Positions 1-11,099 of a stretch of DNA of 64,000 nucleotides are shown here, piece by piece. Made by a program: the position numbers and the translations under genes. The DNA is taken from positions 1 through 64,000 of the forward strand of contig JAREIK010002649.1 of the NCBI GenBank assembly GCA_029783825.1. The letters run 5' to 3'. This DNA is from Sapria himalayana (lineage: Eukaryota > Streptophyta > Magnoliopsida > Malpighiales > Rafflesiaceae). The notes under the pieces are model-generated. The model worked only from the letters and a program-made list of their open reading frames with translations. It was not told the DNA's origin and ran no database searches. Every line of letters starts with the position of its first letter. The first letter of the stretch is position 1.

Positions 1-600
1 ACTCTATCAAATGTTTTAGATAAATCCAGTTTTATTATTACATTATGCCCTCTTTTTTTGTTCCTATTTCTCAACACATTTCTTTAGCCAAGCATATATT
101 TTCCATTATCAATCTATTTTTCCTGAAGCATGATTGTTCTATTGAGATAATTTTAGGTAAAAGGTAAGAAAGTCTATTTTACAGAATTTTTGCTAAAATT
201 TTATATATTGAGTTACATAAACTAATAGGTCTAAAGTCCTCCCCTGTTTGTGGATTTTCTATTTTTGGAATGAGGACAATATGAAAACTACCACATTTCT
301 TTCCTATTTCAACTCCACAAAATATGCTATTTATGGCTTTTTCTATATATTTTTTGATTATATCCCAACAAAACTAAAAAAAACAACAATTCCATCCATC
401 AGGACCTGCTGCACTATCTATTTTCATACTAAAAATGACTATTTTAATTTCTTATTCATCAGGGAATTTGGTTAACATATTATTATCTTCAGATGTAATT
501 TTGTTTTCAATCTTTTGTAGTAATGTATAACCTTTAAGTTCATTTTTTCACTTAATTAATATTTGAAGAACTTTGCAAAGTAATTTTGAATGTCTATATC
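1..600 (-). pseudogene. LINE ORF2, N-terminal part of reverse transcriptase (broken, truncated by window)
   Basis: The minus strand reads GPDGW near 400, then VLIPKIENP, DFRPISLCNSIYKILAKIL, PKIISIEQSCF and, after a frameshift, IIKLDLSKTFDR at the left edge. These match the first conserved blocks of plant LINE reverse transcriptases (GPDG, FRPISL, QSAF, LDLSKAFD). There is an in-frame stop after AKIL, another near CLAKEMC, and a frameshift before the LDLSK block. The catalytic FADD block would lie outside the window. The plus-strand frame at 248-475 is only the antisense of this region. Confidence 0.85.
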
Positions 601-622
601 ATTATGCACCCATACTTCCTCA

Positions 623-1747
623 TTATTTTTTTATACCACTAATTCTATCTTTCTGTTGTTTAAACTTAATTATTCTTTGAAAAAATTTTGTGTTTTTGTC
701 TCCTTCTTTTAACCATTTTAATTTAGATTTTTGTTTCCAAAAGACTTCTTCCATTAATAATTTAAGTTTCAATTCCGCTTGTGCTTTGCTTAGTGCACTT
801 CTATTGTTTGCATTTTGATCTAATTCAAATTTTAATTCTTTTTTTGAAACTAATTCTTCTGCTTCTTTTACATTTTTGTTTATGTTTCCAAATATTTTCT
901 TATTCCATTGTTTCATGTCTATTTTTAATCTATTGAGCTTGTAATTCAATTTTTGAATAGTATTTCCTGATGCCTCTCTATTCCAGGAATCCTTTACCAT
1001 GTTCAAAAAACCATGATGCAAGCACCAAGCATTTTGAAATCTAAAGGATCCTCCTGTGTAAGCAAAATCTTTAATGGTAATTAAAAGTGGACTGTGGTCA
1101 GAACAGATCTTATTTAAATATTTCACTTCTGTCACACCGAAAAGCTCAAGCCATCAAATATTGAATAGAACTCTGTCTAATCTTGCCCAGATTATACCCT
1201 TCTTTTTCTAGTTATTACACCATGTAAAAGTGAAACCCAAAAATTTAGCCTCTATTAAATTAGTTTTGTTTACAATATCGTTAAAGTGAAACATGGCTTT
1301 TTAATTTGGAGCTTTTCCTCCCTTCTTTTCTTTAAAGTTTCTAACTGAGTTGAAATCTCCTCCTATAATCCAAGGTTTCTTTTCTAAAGATGTTTTCTCC
1401 ATATCTTCCCATAATTCTTTTCTATCTTCTTTTTTATTTTTGGCATAAACTATCGTGATAATTTCATTTTCATTGTGACTTAAACTAATATTTATTAACT
1501 GATTCGTTTCTTTTATAATTTTTACATTTAAATTAATTTTCCACATTATCCAGATTTTACCATTATTGTTGGCATATGCATGATCAAAGCCTAATATGTC
1601 TTTGTACTGTCCTATTTGAGCCCTATCTACCATGGGTTCAGCTATAGCAATAAGATTAATCTTATGCATATATATTAATTTTTTCAATCTATTTCTAGAG
1701 GGGAGATTAGCAATTCCCCTAATGTTCCAGTAGATGTAATTATACAT
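623..1747 (-). pseudogene. LINE ORF2, apurinic endonuclease domain and linker (broken)
   Basis: The frame from 1747 gives 148 residues starting YNYIYWNIRGIANLPSRN, with IAEPMV and GGDFNSV. These are the N-terminal, metal-binding and GDFN blocks of the endonuclease/exonuclease/phosphatase fold. After two stops and a frame change the same domain continues (WARLDRVLFN near 1190) into SDHSPLLI at about 1090, the conserved C-terminal histidine block. Downstream, WLKEGDKNTKFFQ near 700 is the usual linker motif just before reverse transcriptase in plant LINEs. The start codon overlaps the end of ORF1 by 8 bp, which suggests the original element had two overlapping reading frames. It is not functional. 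Confidence 0.88.
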
Positions 1748-3020
1748 TATTTAATGACTTAGCTTGCGCTCTAGTAGTGCACTTAGTTTCGTATGTTTTA
1801 TTTAAGTATTTTTTCATATTCCTTGATTTTTTTAGAGAGCTTAAGTCCCCTCCTCTTTCTCCTTTCCATTCTAGACCCATTTGAATTGCCATTATTTTTA
1901 ACTCCTCAATAGCCCACTCCTTATTACCCATGTTATATTTTAGTTTTTCTAAGTTTATATCATCTCTTTGCGTTCTAACTTTCTTCTCTTCTTCCTCTCT
2001 ATCAGTATAGACTATAGAGGGAAGTCAAACTTCTTAATTCTAAATCTTCATCTGAATAATCAATTATAGGTACTGCCCAAGCTTTGTTTTTTGTTTGTTT
2101 GTTTTTCATATAAACTATTGTCCTTCTGTTTAAATCTGCTATTTTCTTTATCATTTCTGCCCTTCTTATATCTTCTAGATTAGCTACTGCCCTATCTTCT
2201 TCTACATTCATTTTCTTGTATTCAATTAGTTTTAGTTCATTTGCATCATTTTTCTGTTCTTCAAGATGTGCAGTTTGTGTGAGTTGGGGTTTTTTTGATA
2301 TCTCACTATCTCCCCCCTCCTTCCAGCTGCCATGAATCTCTCATCCATCATTTGCTTGTCTTCCACCCTTCTTTTATTAACTAGGCAATCATCTATACAG
2401 TGACCCATTTTCTTGCAACAAGAGGAATAATTTGGGAGGTTTTCTGGAACAACTTGCTTCTATAAACCTCCTTCTTATCCAAATTCGCGAAGGAATTGGC
2501 TTCTGTAAGTCAGTTTCAATGCAAATTCATGCTACACTTGGTCTGGAAAGTGTTGCAGTAGCACCATCCAAGAGAAGAGGAGAACCAATAGAGCAAGCAA
2601 TACGATATAGAACATATTTATCAGAAAAATGAATCGGTAGCAAGGGAAACAGAAACCATGCCGGAGCTACCACGATTGTTCCTTCGTGGAGAAGCTAGCT
2701 GTCAATTTGAAGGTTCTCATGGCATAACCCATGATGTACTAGATGCTTCGTAACCATATTCTATGAAATTCCTCATCAGAATAGAATTGTAAGAGGATAT
2801 GTTTATCGTCGATTAAACAAATTTTAATCAGCATTTTAAGCTTCAAGGAATCAAAAAATGCACGAATATCTTCTATGCAAGGATGCCCATGTGAGAATTT
2901 GCCAAAGATAGAGTATTTGTGAGACTCGGTTAGCTTCTGTTGGTCTTCGGAAGAGAACAGAATCGGGGGTTCCTCGATAAAATTCATGTGAATGTCCGAA
3001 GAAGATGACACTGTGCTCAT
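1740..3020 (-). pseudogene. LINE ORF1: DUF4283 domain plus zinc knuckle (broken)
   Basis: The first 93 residues from 3020 carry HGHPCIEDIRAFFDSLK and EEFHRIWLRSI, typical of DUF4283 nucleic-acid-binding domains. Past a stop at about 2738 the match continues in shifting frames: GYAMRTFK, ATLSRPSVA and CIETDLQKP. A zinc knuckle follows at about 2440-2395 and reads YSSCCKKMGHCIDDC. The position expected for the first cysteine holds serine, so the knuckle may be inactive. The remaining C-terminal pieces (2211-2002 and 1931-1740) are charged and low in recognisable motifs, and the last overlaps the ORF2 start. Known role in the family: RNA binding in the LINE ribonucleoprotein. Confidence 0.82.
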
Positions 3021-3092
3021 GGTTTAAAAAAAATAGGAAAGGATTTCATATTTTCTAAGTAATCCATTTCCTAAAAAAGAGCTTGAAATCTA

Positions 3093-3096
3093 CTTC

Positions 3097-3127
<31 letters not shown>

Positions 3128-3169
3128 TCCTCCTCCCCCCCCCCCCCCCCTCCTCCCCCCCCCCCCCCT

Positions 3170-3201
<32 letters not shown>

Positions 3202-3209
3202 TCCTCCTC

Positions 3210-3240
<31 letters not shown>

Positions 3241-3256
3241 TCCTCCTCCTCCTCCT
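3093..3256. repeat. CCT and poly-C subtract
   Basis: CCT repeats alternate with C runs up to about 30 bases long, from about 3121 to 3198, and return to CCT up to 3256. On the other strand this is GGA and long G runs, which could form G-quadruplexes. Homopolymers of this length are also a common source of assembly length errors. Confidence 0.95.
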
Positions 3257-4348
3257 ATTTTTCATCTTTTTCATCCTATTCTTATTCATCTTATTCTTCC
3301 TCATCTTGTTCCCATTTTTCTTCCTCTTCTTATTCGTTCGCTTTTTTTATTACTTCTTCCCCCTCTTCATATTCTTCTTCATCTTCTTCTTACTCTTCTT
3401 TTTTCACTACTTTTTTCTTTTCTTTTTCATATTCTTCTTCCTATTCGTCTTCTAATTCTTATTTCACTTATTCTTTTTCTTTTCCTCTTATTTTTCCACT
3501 TTTTATTCTAGCTATTCTTCTTCCACTACTTTCCAATCTCCTTTTTCATGTTCTTTCCCTTCTTCTTCCTCCTCTTCTTTTTCTTCTTCCTCCTCTTCTT
3601 TTTCTTCTTCTTCCTCTTCTTCTTCCAATTCTTTATCCATTACTTCCTCCTCTTCATCTTCTGATTCTTCTTCCAATTCTTCATCGACTTCTTCCTCCTC
3701 TTCATCTTTTGATTCTTCTTCATGCTCTTATTCTTCTTCCTTTTCTAATTCATATTCCTATCATCTACTTCATCTCTATCTTTCTATTCTTCTTATACCT
3801 CTTCTAGCCCTTCTTTTCCCAATTCTTCTTCCCTTTCTTGTTCACTATCCTCTTCAAAATTCTTCATCATTTTTTTATTCCTCTATTTATTTTTATTCTT
3901 ATTCTTATACTTCTTCTCATTTTCCTTCTCTTCTTTTTTTTTCTTTCTTATTATTCTACTTTCCCTTATATTTCCCATTCTTCCTTTTTTTTTCCTTTCT
4001 TCTTCCACTTCTTTTTCATTTTCTTTTTTTTTTCTTCATCTTCTTATTATCTTTTTCATTATCTTCTTTTTTCTCTTCTTTTTCATTATCTTCTTCCACT
4101 TTTTCATCCTTTTTTTCATCGTATTTTAGTTCCACTTCTACGTCTTCTTCTTCATTCAATTGTTCTTCCTTTTATTCTACCTTTTTCTACTTATACATCC
4201 TTCTATTCTTCTTTTTCTCATTCTACTTCCTCTTCATAATCATCTTGTTCTTCTATTTGTGCCCCTTCTTCTCCCACTTTTATTTTATCTTCTTCTTGCT
4301 CTTCTACTTATTTCCCTTCCTCTTCCTCTACATCTTGGTCTTTCTCCC

Positions 4349-4725
4349 TAGAGGTGTCAAATGGGCCGGACCAAGCTAGACCATGCCGGCCCAGTTTTAG
4401 GCTGCCCAACCTAGCTACCTTGCCGGTATGGTATGGGCCTACGACCCAAAAACTAACGGGTTTGGCCCGGTTCGATTCGGACAAAACCCTAATTTTTAAT
4501 AAAAATTAGGTTCTGACGGCATGTCGCCACATGTTTTCTCCTTTTCGGGGCTTGGCGAGCCTGTCCTGTCGGGTGTCAGCTCGTATTGACCACATTTGGT
4601 GAGTGGTTTTTGTGTCGTGCCCACATGCCTGCCACGTCATGATGGGATGGGGCAAGACAAGCTGGGGCACGACACTGTAGAATGTCGTGCTTGCCTAGGC
4701 TGGCCCAGCCTGTTTGACACGTTTA
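4349..4725. mobile_element. Non-autonomous hAT miniature element (377 bp) inside the pyrimidine tract
   Basis: It starts tagaggtgtcaaatgggcc and ends, read inverted, as taaacgtgtcaaacaggct, giving imperfect terminal inverted repeats. The flanks are tttctccc (4341-4348) and tttctcca (4726-4733), an 8-bp target duplication with one mismatch, as expected for hAT transposition. The inside is GC-rich (words such as ggcccgg, gtgtcgtgcccacat) and has no coding capacity. The same family occurs at 52742-53280 and 53350-53718, and the ends resemble those of the hAT elements in the transporter intron. Confidence 0.85.
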
Positions 4726-7380
4726 TTTCTCCACATGTTCATATTCATCATCATCAGTTCATTCTTCTTCTTCTTCTTTTTTCATCTTCTTTTTCATCTT
4801 CTTCTTCTTTTTCTTTTTTTTTATTCTTCTTCTTATATTATTATTATTATTGTGCTTCTTATTCCTCCTCTTTTATTTCATCATTATAATCTTCTTATTC
4901 TTAATCTTCCAATTCTTCTTCTTCCAATTCTTCTTCTAATTATTCTTCCTCTTCTTCTTGTTTTTTCTTTTTCCTCTTTATCTTTCACTTCTTCCTCTTC
5001 TTGTTCCAATTCTTTTTTTCTTTATCTTTATTATCTTTCTTCCTACTCTTCTTCTTATTCATATTCATCTACTTCTTTATCTTCTACTTTAATTTATTCA
5101 TCATCATCTTCATCCTCATCTTTTTACTCACCATCTTCCCCTTCTTCTTCATATTCTTCTTCCATTTCTTAAGCCTCTACTACTTCCTCTTCTAGTTCCT
5201 CTATTTCTACTTTTTCTTCATCCTCTTCTTCTTCTTCCTATTTGTTCTTGCTATTTTAGTTCCCCTTCTTCTTCTTCCCCTTTTCCTCACCTTCTTCTTC
5301 CTATTTTCCTTCCCTACTTTTTACCTTTCTTACTCATTTTTTTTCTTATTCTTTTTCATCTTCTTCTTGCTCTTCTTCCTCAGCCTTTCCCTCTGTTCTA
5401 CTTTTTCTTTTACTTTTTCTACCTATTATTGTACCACTATTAATTTCTTTTCTTCTTCATCCTTTTCTTCTATGTCTTCTTCTTTTTCTTTCTACCTGTT
5501 CTTCTTCATCTTCTTCTTCATCTTCTTCTTCATCTTTATCTTTTGATTCTTTTTCTTCTCATTCTTCATTTTCATCATCATCTATTTTTTCTACTTTTTC
5601 TGATTCTTCTTCCTACTCTTATTCTTTACTCATCTTCTTCTTTCTATATTTCTCCTCTTCTTTTAATTCTTTATCCTCCACTACATCTTCATGTTCTTCT
5701 TTTTATTTATCTTCTTCGTGTTATTATTCATCTACCCTATCATCATCATCTTCTTCTTCTTCTTTTTATCCATCTTATGTTATTTCTCTTCTTCCTCCTC
5801 CTACTCCTCCTTCCAATTCTTTTCTTCTTCATCTTCTTGATTCTCTTCTACTTCCACTTCTTTGTCTTTTCCTCTTCTTGTAACTTTTCTTCCTCTTATT
5901 CTTCTTCTTATTTCTCATCTTCTTTTTCTTCATCTTCTATTCGATTTTAATCTTCATCTTCTTCTTATTCTTCCTCTACATCTTACTCATCTTCTTTCTC
6001 TTAACCTTCATTTTCTTCTTCTTCTTCTTCATATATTACTTATTCATAGTATTCTTCTTTTTACTTATTTTTCTTATTATTCCAAATCTTCCTCCTCGCC
6101 TTCTCACTTTACTTCTTCCTCTTTGTTTTCTTATTTTTTTTCCTTCTTATTTCTCTTCTCCATCTTCTTCCTTTCTTCTTTCTCTTATTCTTCATCTTTT
6201 TCATTCCCCTCCTATTCTTCTTATTCTTCTCTCTTCTTTTTACTCTTCTTCTTTCATTTCTTCTAATGCTTTTTCTTTTCCTTCTTCTTCCTCTTCTCTT
6301 TCATCTTTTTCTATCTCTTCTTCTTCCTCTTCTTCTTCCTCTTATTCTTTCTTTTTCTTTCTAGCATTTCCTTCTCATTTTTTCTTCATCTTTTTTCTTA
6401 TATTATTCATTTTCTTCTACCACTTCTTCATCTTCATTATTTTCTTCATATTCTACTTTCTCTTATTCTTTTTCCTCCTCCTCTACATTTTCTTCATCTT
6501 TATCTTTTTCTTCATTTTTTCATCTTCTTCTTCATCTGCTTTTTTCCCTCTTCGTCTTCCACTATTTCTTCATGTTCTACTACTTCTTTTTCTTATTTTC
6601 CTTCTTCATCCCATTTTTTCTTCCTCTTCTTTTTCGTTTACCTCTTCTTCCTCCTCCTCCTCTTCTTCTTTCTTTTCTTCCTCCTCTTTGTTGTTCTTTC
6701 TTCTACTACTACTACTTCTTCTTCTTCTTATTATTCCTCTTTTTTTTTGTTGCTGCTTCTTCTTCTCCATTTATTTCTCATTTTCTTCTTCCTCTATTTC
6801 TTCCTTTTTTTTTCTTCCTCTTCTTCTTTCTTTTATTCTCTCTTTTTCTTACTCTTCTACTTCCTCTTCTTCTTTTTCTTCATCTTCCTCTTATTTATCA
6901 TATTCTTCTTCATTTTCTTTTTATTCTTCTTCATCATGTACTTTTACTGCTTCTTCTATTGTTTCTTCTTCATCTTTTTCTTTCTTTTATTATTATTCTT
7001 CTTTTTCTACTTCCTCATCTTATTTTGTTTCTTCTTCCTCTTTTTTTCTTCTTTATCATCTTATTCTTCTTTTATTTTATTTCATCTTCTTACTTTTCTC
7101 CATCCCTTCTTTTCATCTTTCTCTTTTTCTTTTTTTTTCTTCTTCCGCTTCTTTCATTCTCATTTTATCCCTCCTCTTTTCCTATTTTTACTCTTCTTCT
7201 TCCTATTCTTCTTTCTTTTCTTTTACCTCTTCTTCCACATCATTTTTACTATTCCCTCTCCTCCTCTTCATCATCATCTTATTCTTCTTATGTTTCTTAT
7301 TTCACTCCCTATTTCACTTCTTCTTATCACTCTTATTCTTCCTCTTCTACTTTACTTCCTCTTTTTTCTTCCTTTTTATT

Positions 7381-7515
7381 TTATCCCTTTTCTTCTTCCT
7401 CTTTATCTTATCCCTTTTCTTCTTCCTCTTTATCTTATCCCTTTTCTTCTTCCTCTTTATCTTATCCCTTTTCTTCTTCCTCTTTATCTTATCCCTTTTC
7501 TTCTTCCTCTTCTTC
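7381..7515. repeat. 27-bp tandem array, about 5 copies
   Basis: The word ttatcccttttcttcttcct recurs at 7381, 7408, 7435, 7462 and 7489, a strict 27-bp period within the pyrimidine tract. The copies are nearly identical, so this is a recent expansion in an otherwise degenerate tract. Confidence 0.93.
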
Positions 7516-7556
7516 ATCATATTCTTCTTCTTATTGTTCCTATTCTTTTCTTATTC

Positions 7557-7745
7557 CTCTTCTTCTTCCTCGTTTGATTCCACTTCTTCTTCCTCGTTTT
7601 ATTCCTCTTCTTCTTCCTCATTTTATTCCTCTTCTTCTTCCTCATTTTATTCCTCTTCTTCTTCCTCATTTTATTTCTCTTCTTCTTCCTCATTTTATTC
7701 CTCTTCTTCTTCCTCGTTTTATTCCTCTTTATCTTCCTCTTTTTG
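7557..7745. repeat. 24-bp tandem array, about 7-8 copies
   Basis: The unit cttcttcctcattttattcc plus four bases repeats with a 24-bp period; the variable base gives cctcat or cctcgt. It lies just after the 27-bp array in the same pyrimidine tract. A shorter array of similar period (ttcctcttctacttc words) lies at about 8560-8620. Confidence 0.88.
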
Positions 7746-9370
7746 TTCATCTTCTTCTTCTACTTCTTTTAACTATTTTTCTTTCTCATCTTCTTCTTTT
7801 TTTTCTTCCTCTTCTTCTACCTCTTCTTCCTCCACTTTTTTTACCTCTTCTTTATCCTATTCTTAATCTTCTTATTTCTCTTCTTCTTATATTTTTTTAT
7901 TCCACTTCTTATTTATCTTCTTTTTCCTCTTTTTTTCTCTTCCTCTCCCTCTTATTGTTCTGCTTATTTATCCTCTTCATATTTCTCTCGTTCTTCTTCT
8001 TCTTCTATCTATTCTTCCTTCTCTACTTCTTCTCATTATTATTCTTTTTTTTTTCCTTTTTTTCTTCTTCTTCTTCTTCTTTTTCTTCTTCTACTTCTTT
8101 CTCTTTTTCTTCTTCTTTTTTCTTCTTCTTCTGCTTCTTTCTCTTCTTCATCCTCATCTTCTATTTTTTATCTACCCCTTATTCTGCATGTTCTAATTCA
8201 TTGACATGTTCTAATTCATCTACTTATTCTTATTCTTCATATCCTTCCTCTTCATATTCTTCTTCTTCCTCTCTTTCTCTTTGTTCTACTTCCTCTTCTT
8301 TTCCTTTTTTGTCATTCTTCCCTTCTTCCCCATATTTTTTAATTTCTCCTTCCTTTTGTTATTTCTCTACTTATTTTGCTTCTTAATCTTCTTCTTTTTC
8401 TGTTTCCTCTTCCTCTTCTTATTCTTTTCTCCTTCCTCTTACTTTTCTTTTACTTCCTCTATTTTTTAATATTCTATTTCCCCTTCTTGTTCTCCTTCTT
8501 CTTCTCCTTTCTATTTTCTTTTCTTCTTCCTTTTTTTCTTTCTCATCTTCTTCCACTTCTTTTTTTTCTTCCTCTTCTACTTCTTTTTTTTCTTCCTCTT
8601 CTACTTCTTTTTTTTCCACTTATTCTTCCTCTTCTTCTTTTCCTTTTTCTTCCTCTTTTTCTTCATCTTTTACTTCTACTTCTATATTTTTTTCTTTAAC
8701 CTCTTCATCTTCCTCTTCCATTTCATCTTCACCTTTTACTTCTTAAACTTCTTCCTATTCATCTTCATATTAATCTTCCTCTTCTTTATCTTCATCAAGC
8801 TTGTCACTTTCTTATTATTTTTCTTCTTTTACTTCTTCTTCATCTTCATCATCTTCTTCTCAATCTTCTTATTTTACTTGTTTTATTTCTTCATATTCTT
8901 CTTCCTCTTCTTCCTCTTCTTCTCAATCATATTTTTCCTCTTTGTCTTCCTCTTCTACTTCTTTTATTATTCTTCTTTTTCTTTTTCTTCTTCTTCTTAT
9001 TCTTCTTCTTATTCCTCCTCCTCTTCTTCTTCTTCCTCTTTTTTTTCTTCCTCTTCTTCTTCTTCTTCTTCTTCTTCTTTCTCATTTCATCCCTCCTCTT
9101 CTTCATGTTCTTCTTTCCTTCTTCTTCATATTCTTCTTTCTCTTCTTCTTCTTTTTTCTTCTTACTCTTCTTATTTCTCTTTTTCATCCTTTTGTTCTTC
9201 CACTTCTTTTTCTCTTCCTTTTCCTCCACTTTTTTTACTTAAAGAAAAAGAATATTTATCAAATATAATACTATCTAATTTACTAAAAATGAATTATTCT
9301 TTTACTAGAATAACTATATCAACTCATATTGACCAACTAAACTACATAATGTTTGGAAATAGTATCAAAA

Positions 9371-10920
9371 ACTTATCACTTTGTTACTTTGCCTAATTTA
9401 ATTAGTTAAACAATGTTCCAAAACCTCATTAATGAGAATACTTGTCAACTAAGATCTACAAGTACATGAGTTGTATAAGTAGTATAATTTAAGGTTTGGT
9501 AAATATAAAGTCATGATACTGGAAAATGACTATGACTTTTAGTATTAGTGAGATACTTTTAGTATTTAGTGAGATAAGTGTAACTATGACTCCAAGATAA
9601 TATCATTTTCAAAAAAAATATGTTGCATAGTAAAAGGTTTGTGTTAATTAGGTGGTAGCATTATTGTATAAAAAGATTATCACAACTAATTATATAAAAA
9701 GATTATCACAACTAATTATATATAGTTTCAACCAAAAATAGATGTCAAAACTACTTTATATGATGAACCATGACCAAGTCGATAATTACCTCTAAAAATA
9801 CACTAATTTCTCTATTATTCATCACAATCTATCAAAACTTGAATTTCATGAAATCATTCTAATTATCACATGTTTATGTACTTACATATCATCAAAAATT
9901 ACTCAAATACATTAGAATATTCATTATGTAACATACTAGACAAATAGTATTTCTTATTTTAATGTATAGGATAAACTTATGTGTAAAAAGTAAGATTGAG
10001 GTAAGGTTAATCATTATAAGTATGATAATTATGAAGCTAAAAGTATGGACACACTTATGACTAATTCATTGTGCATATTCTATAAGAAGTAAGCTCAAAT
10101 AATATGAGAGTTAAGGAAACTGTTTAACCTACGAGTTTCATCAAAGTATGTGAGCTATGTGTTGTCCATGGTAGACTATGATAGGTAAGTCATAGGGTAC
10201 ATGCAAGAAGAGGTACTTTGTAAGGTGGTGATAGTCATATAAGTTAATTTCTCTTGTATGGTTTTCATATGTGTGATTCATAGGAAGATATATATTAAGT
10301 ATCATGAGTACGTTACTTATAAAGCTAAAGTACAAATACATTTATTACTACATTATCTCATGTCTTTAAGACATTAAAAGTTGGAAAATAGAAATGTAAT
10401 GTATTCCTTAAAAGGGATAGATGTTTGAATGGCTTATAAATAGAATAATATATAACTTTAGTAATGAAATACCAATGGGACAACTATAAGGGAATCATCC
10501 TTAGTAGTGATAGTCCAAGGATGATGCCACCTTGTTACCAAGAGGGCACTTGGATATTTTCACTATAATCCACTCTTCATCCAATAATCTAACAACATTG
10601 AACAAATGTTATGAAAGTATAATCATGCACAAAGATGTGAGTCAATCCTAGAGTCAAAGAATCTCCCCAAAAACCCAAGTCTATAAACCCAACTCGAGTA
10701 GCTATCAATTCACTATTAGTTGATTGATCTATCTATATAATTTTTGAGTGGTTGATATCTAGACTTACGTAAATTTTACTACTAGTATAACCCATATATT
10801 TGTAGGTTTTGGAATTTATTACCTAACCTACAATCACACAATGAGGTTTTGGGATAAAATCAATTAGCAATAAGTTTTGACACTCATATAAAGTTATGAT
10901 GAGTTTTTAGCACTATTGTT
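9371..10920 (+). mobile_element. Probable left LTR of an old Athila-like element
   Basis: The part 9955-10920 aligns along its whole length with 18515-19450 in the same orientation. Shared words include acttatgactaat, tcatagg-cacatgcaaga and tagtgatagtccaagga. Identity by eye is about 70 percent with many small indels. The upstream part, 9371-9870, also matches 12460-13255. No terminal TG/CA pair, target duplication or primer-binding site could be fixed, so the boundaries are rough. An Athila-type gag follows at 11100. Confidence 0.6.
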
Positions 10921-11099
10921 TGGAATTGATTAACTATTGTTTGATTAGTCGACTTGAGTTTACATAACTTTTCTTAATAAATGATAACTCTATTTCTAGT
11001 TATTTTGGATACATTTATTTCTTTATATTTGTGCTTTATTTTATTTATTGTTTTTTTGTTTGTTTTATAGCAATTACGCTTATATGAGTAGAAATTATT

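Larger units (their letters stand above)
1..3020 (-). mobile_element. Degenerate LINE (non-LTR) retrotransposon, 3' part off the left edge
   Basis: Read on the minus strand, the order is ORF1 with DUF4283 and a zinc knuckle (3020 to about 1740), ORF2 endonuclease (1747 to about 1070), a linker, then the start of reverse transcriptase (about 600 to 1). This is the order of plant L1-type LINEs. Several stops and frameshifts break each reading frame, so it is a dead copy. The 3' end and any poly(A) tail lie outside the window. The putative 5' end stops about 60 bp from the polypyrimidine tract that starts at 3083. Confidence 0.9.
3083..9240. repeat. Giant polypyrimidine tract, (TTC/TCC/CTT)n, about 6.2 kb
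   Basis: On the plus strand almost every base is T or C, in imperfect TTC, TCC and TTTTC words with sparse A. It starts with a CCT and poly-C segment and ends sharply before 'cttaaagaaaaagaatatttatc'-like normal sequence at about 9240. The only large non-pyrimidine interruption is the miniature hAT element at 4349-4725. Long open frames here (Ser/Phe/Leu on plus, Lys/Glu/Arg on minus) arise because the repeat lacks stop codons and are not genes. Mirror-symmetric polypurine/polypyrimidine DNA of this kind can form triplex (H-DNA); that is inference here. Confidence 0.97.

Noticed and set aside
248..475. Plus-strand 75-codon frame
   Set aside because: It is antisense to the LINE reverse transcriptase, which explains the sequence better.
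3083..9396. Long open reading frames up to 604 codons in the pyrimidine tract
   Set aside because: They are Ser/Phe/Leu or Lys/Glu/Arg runs produced by a repeat that lacks stop codons; three frames and both strands are open at once and no domain is present.
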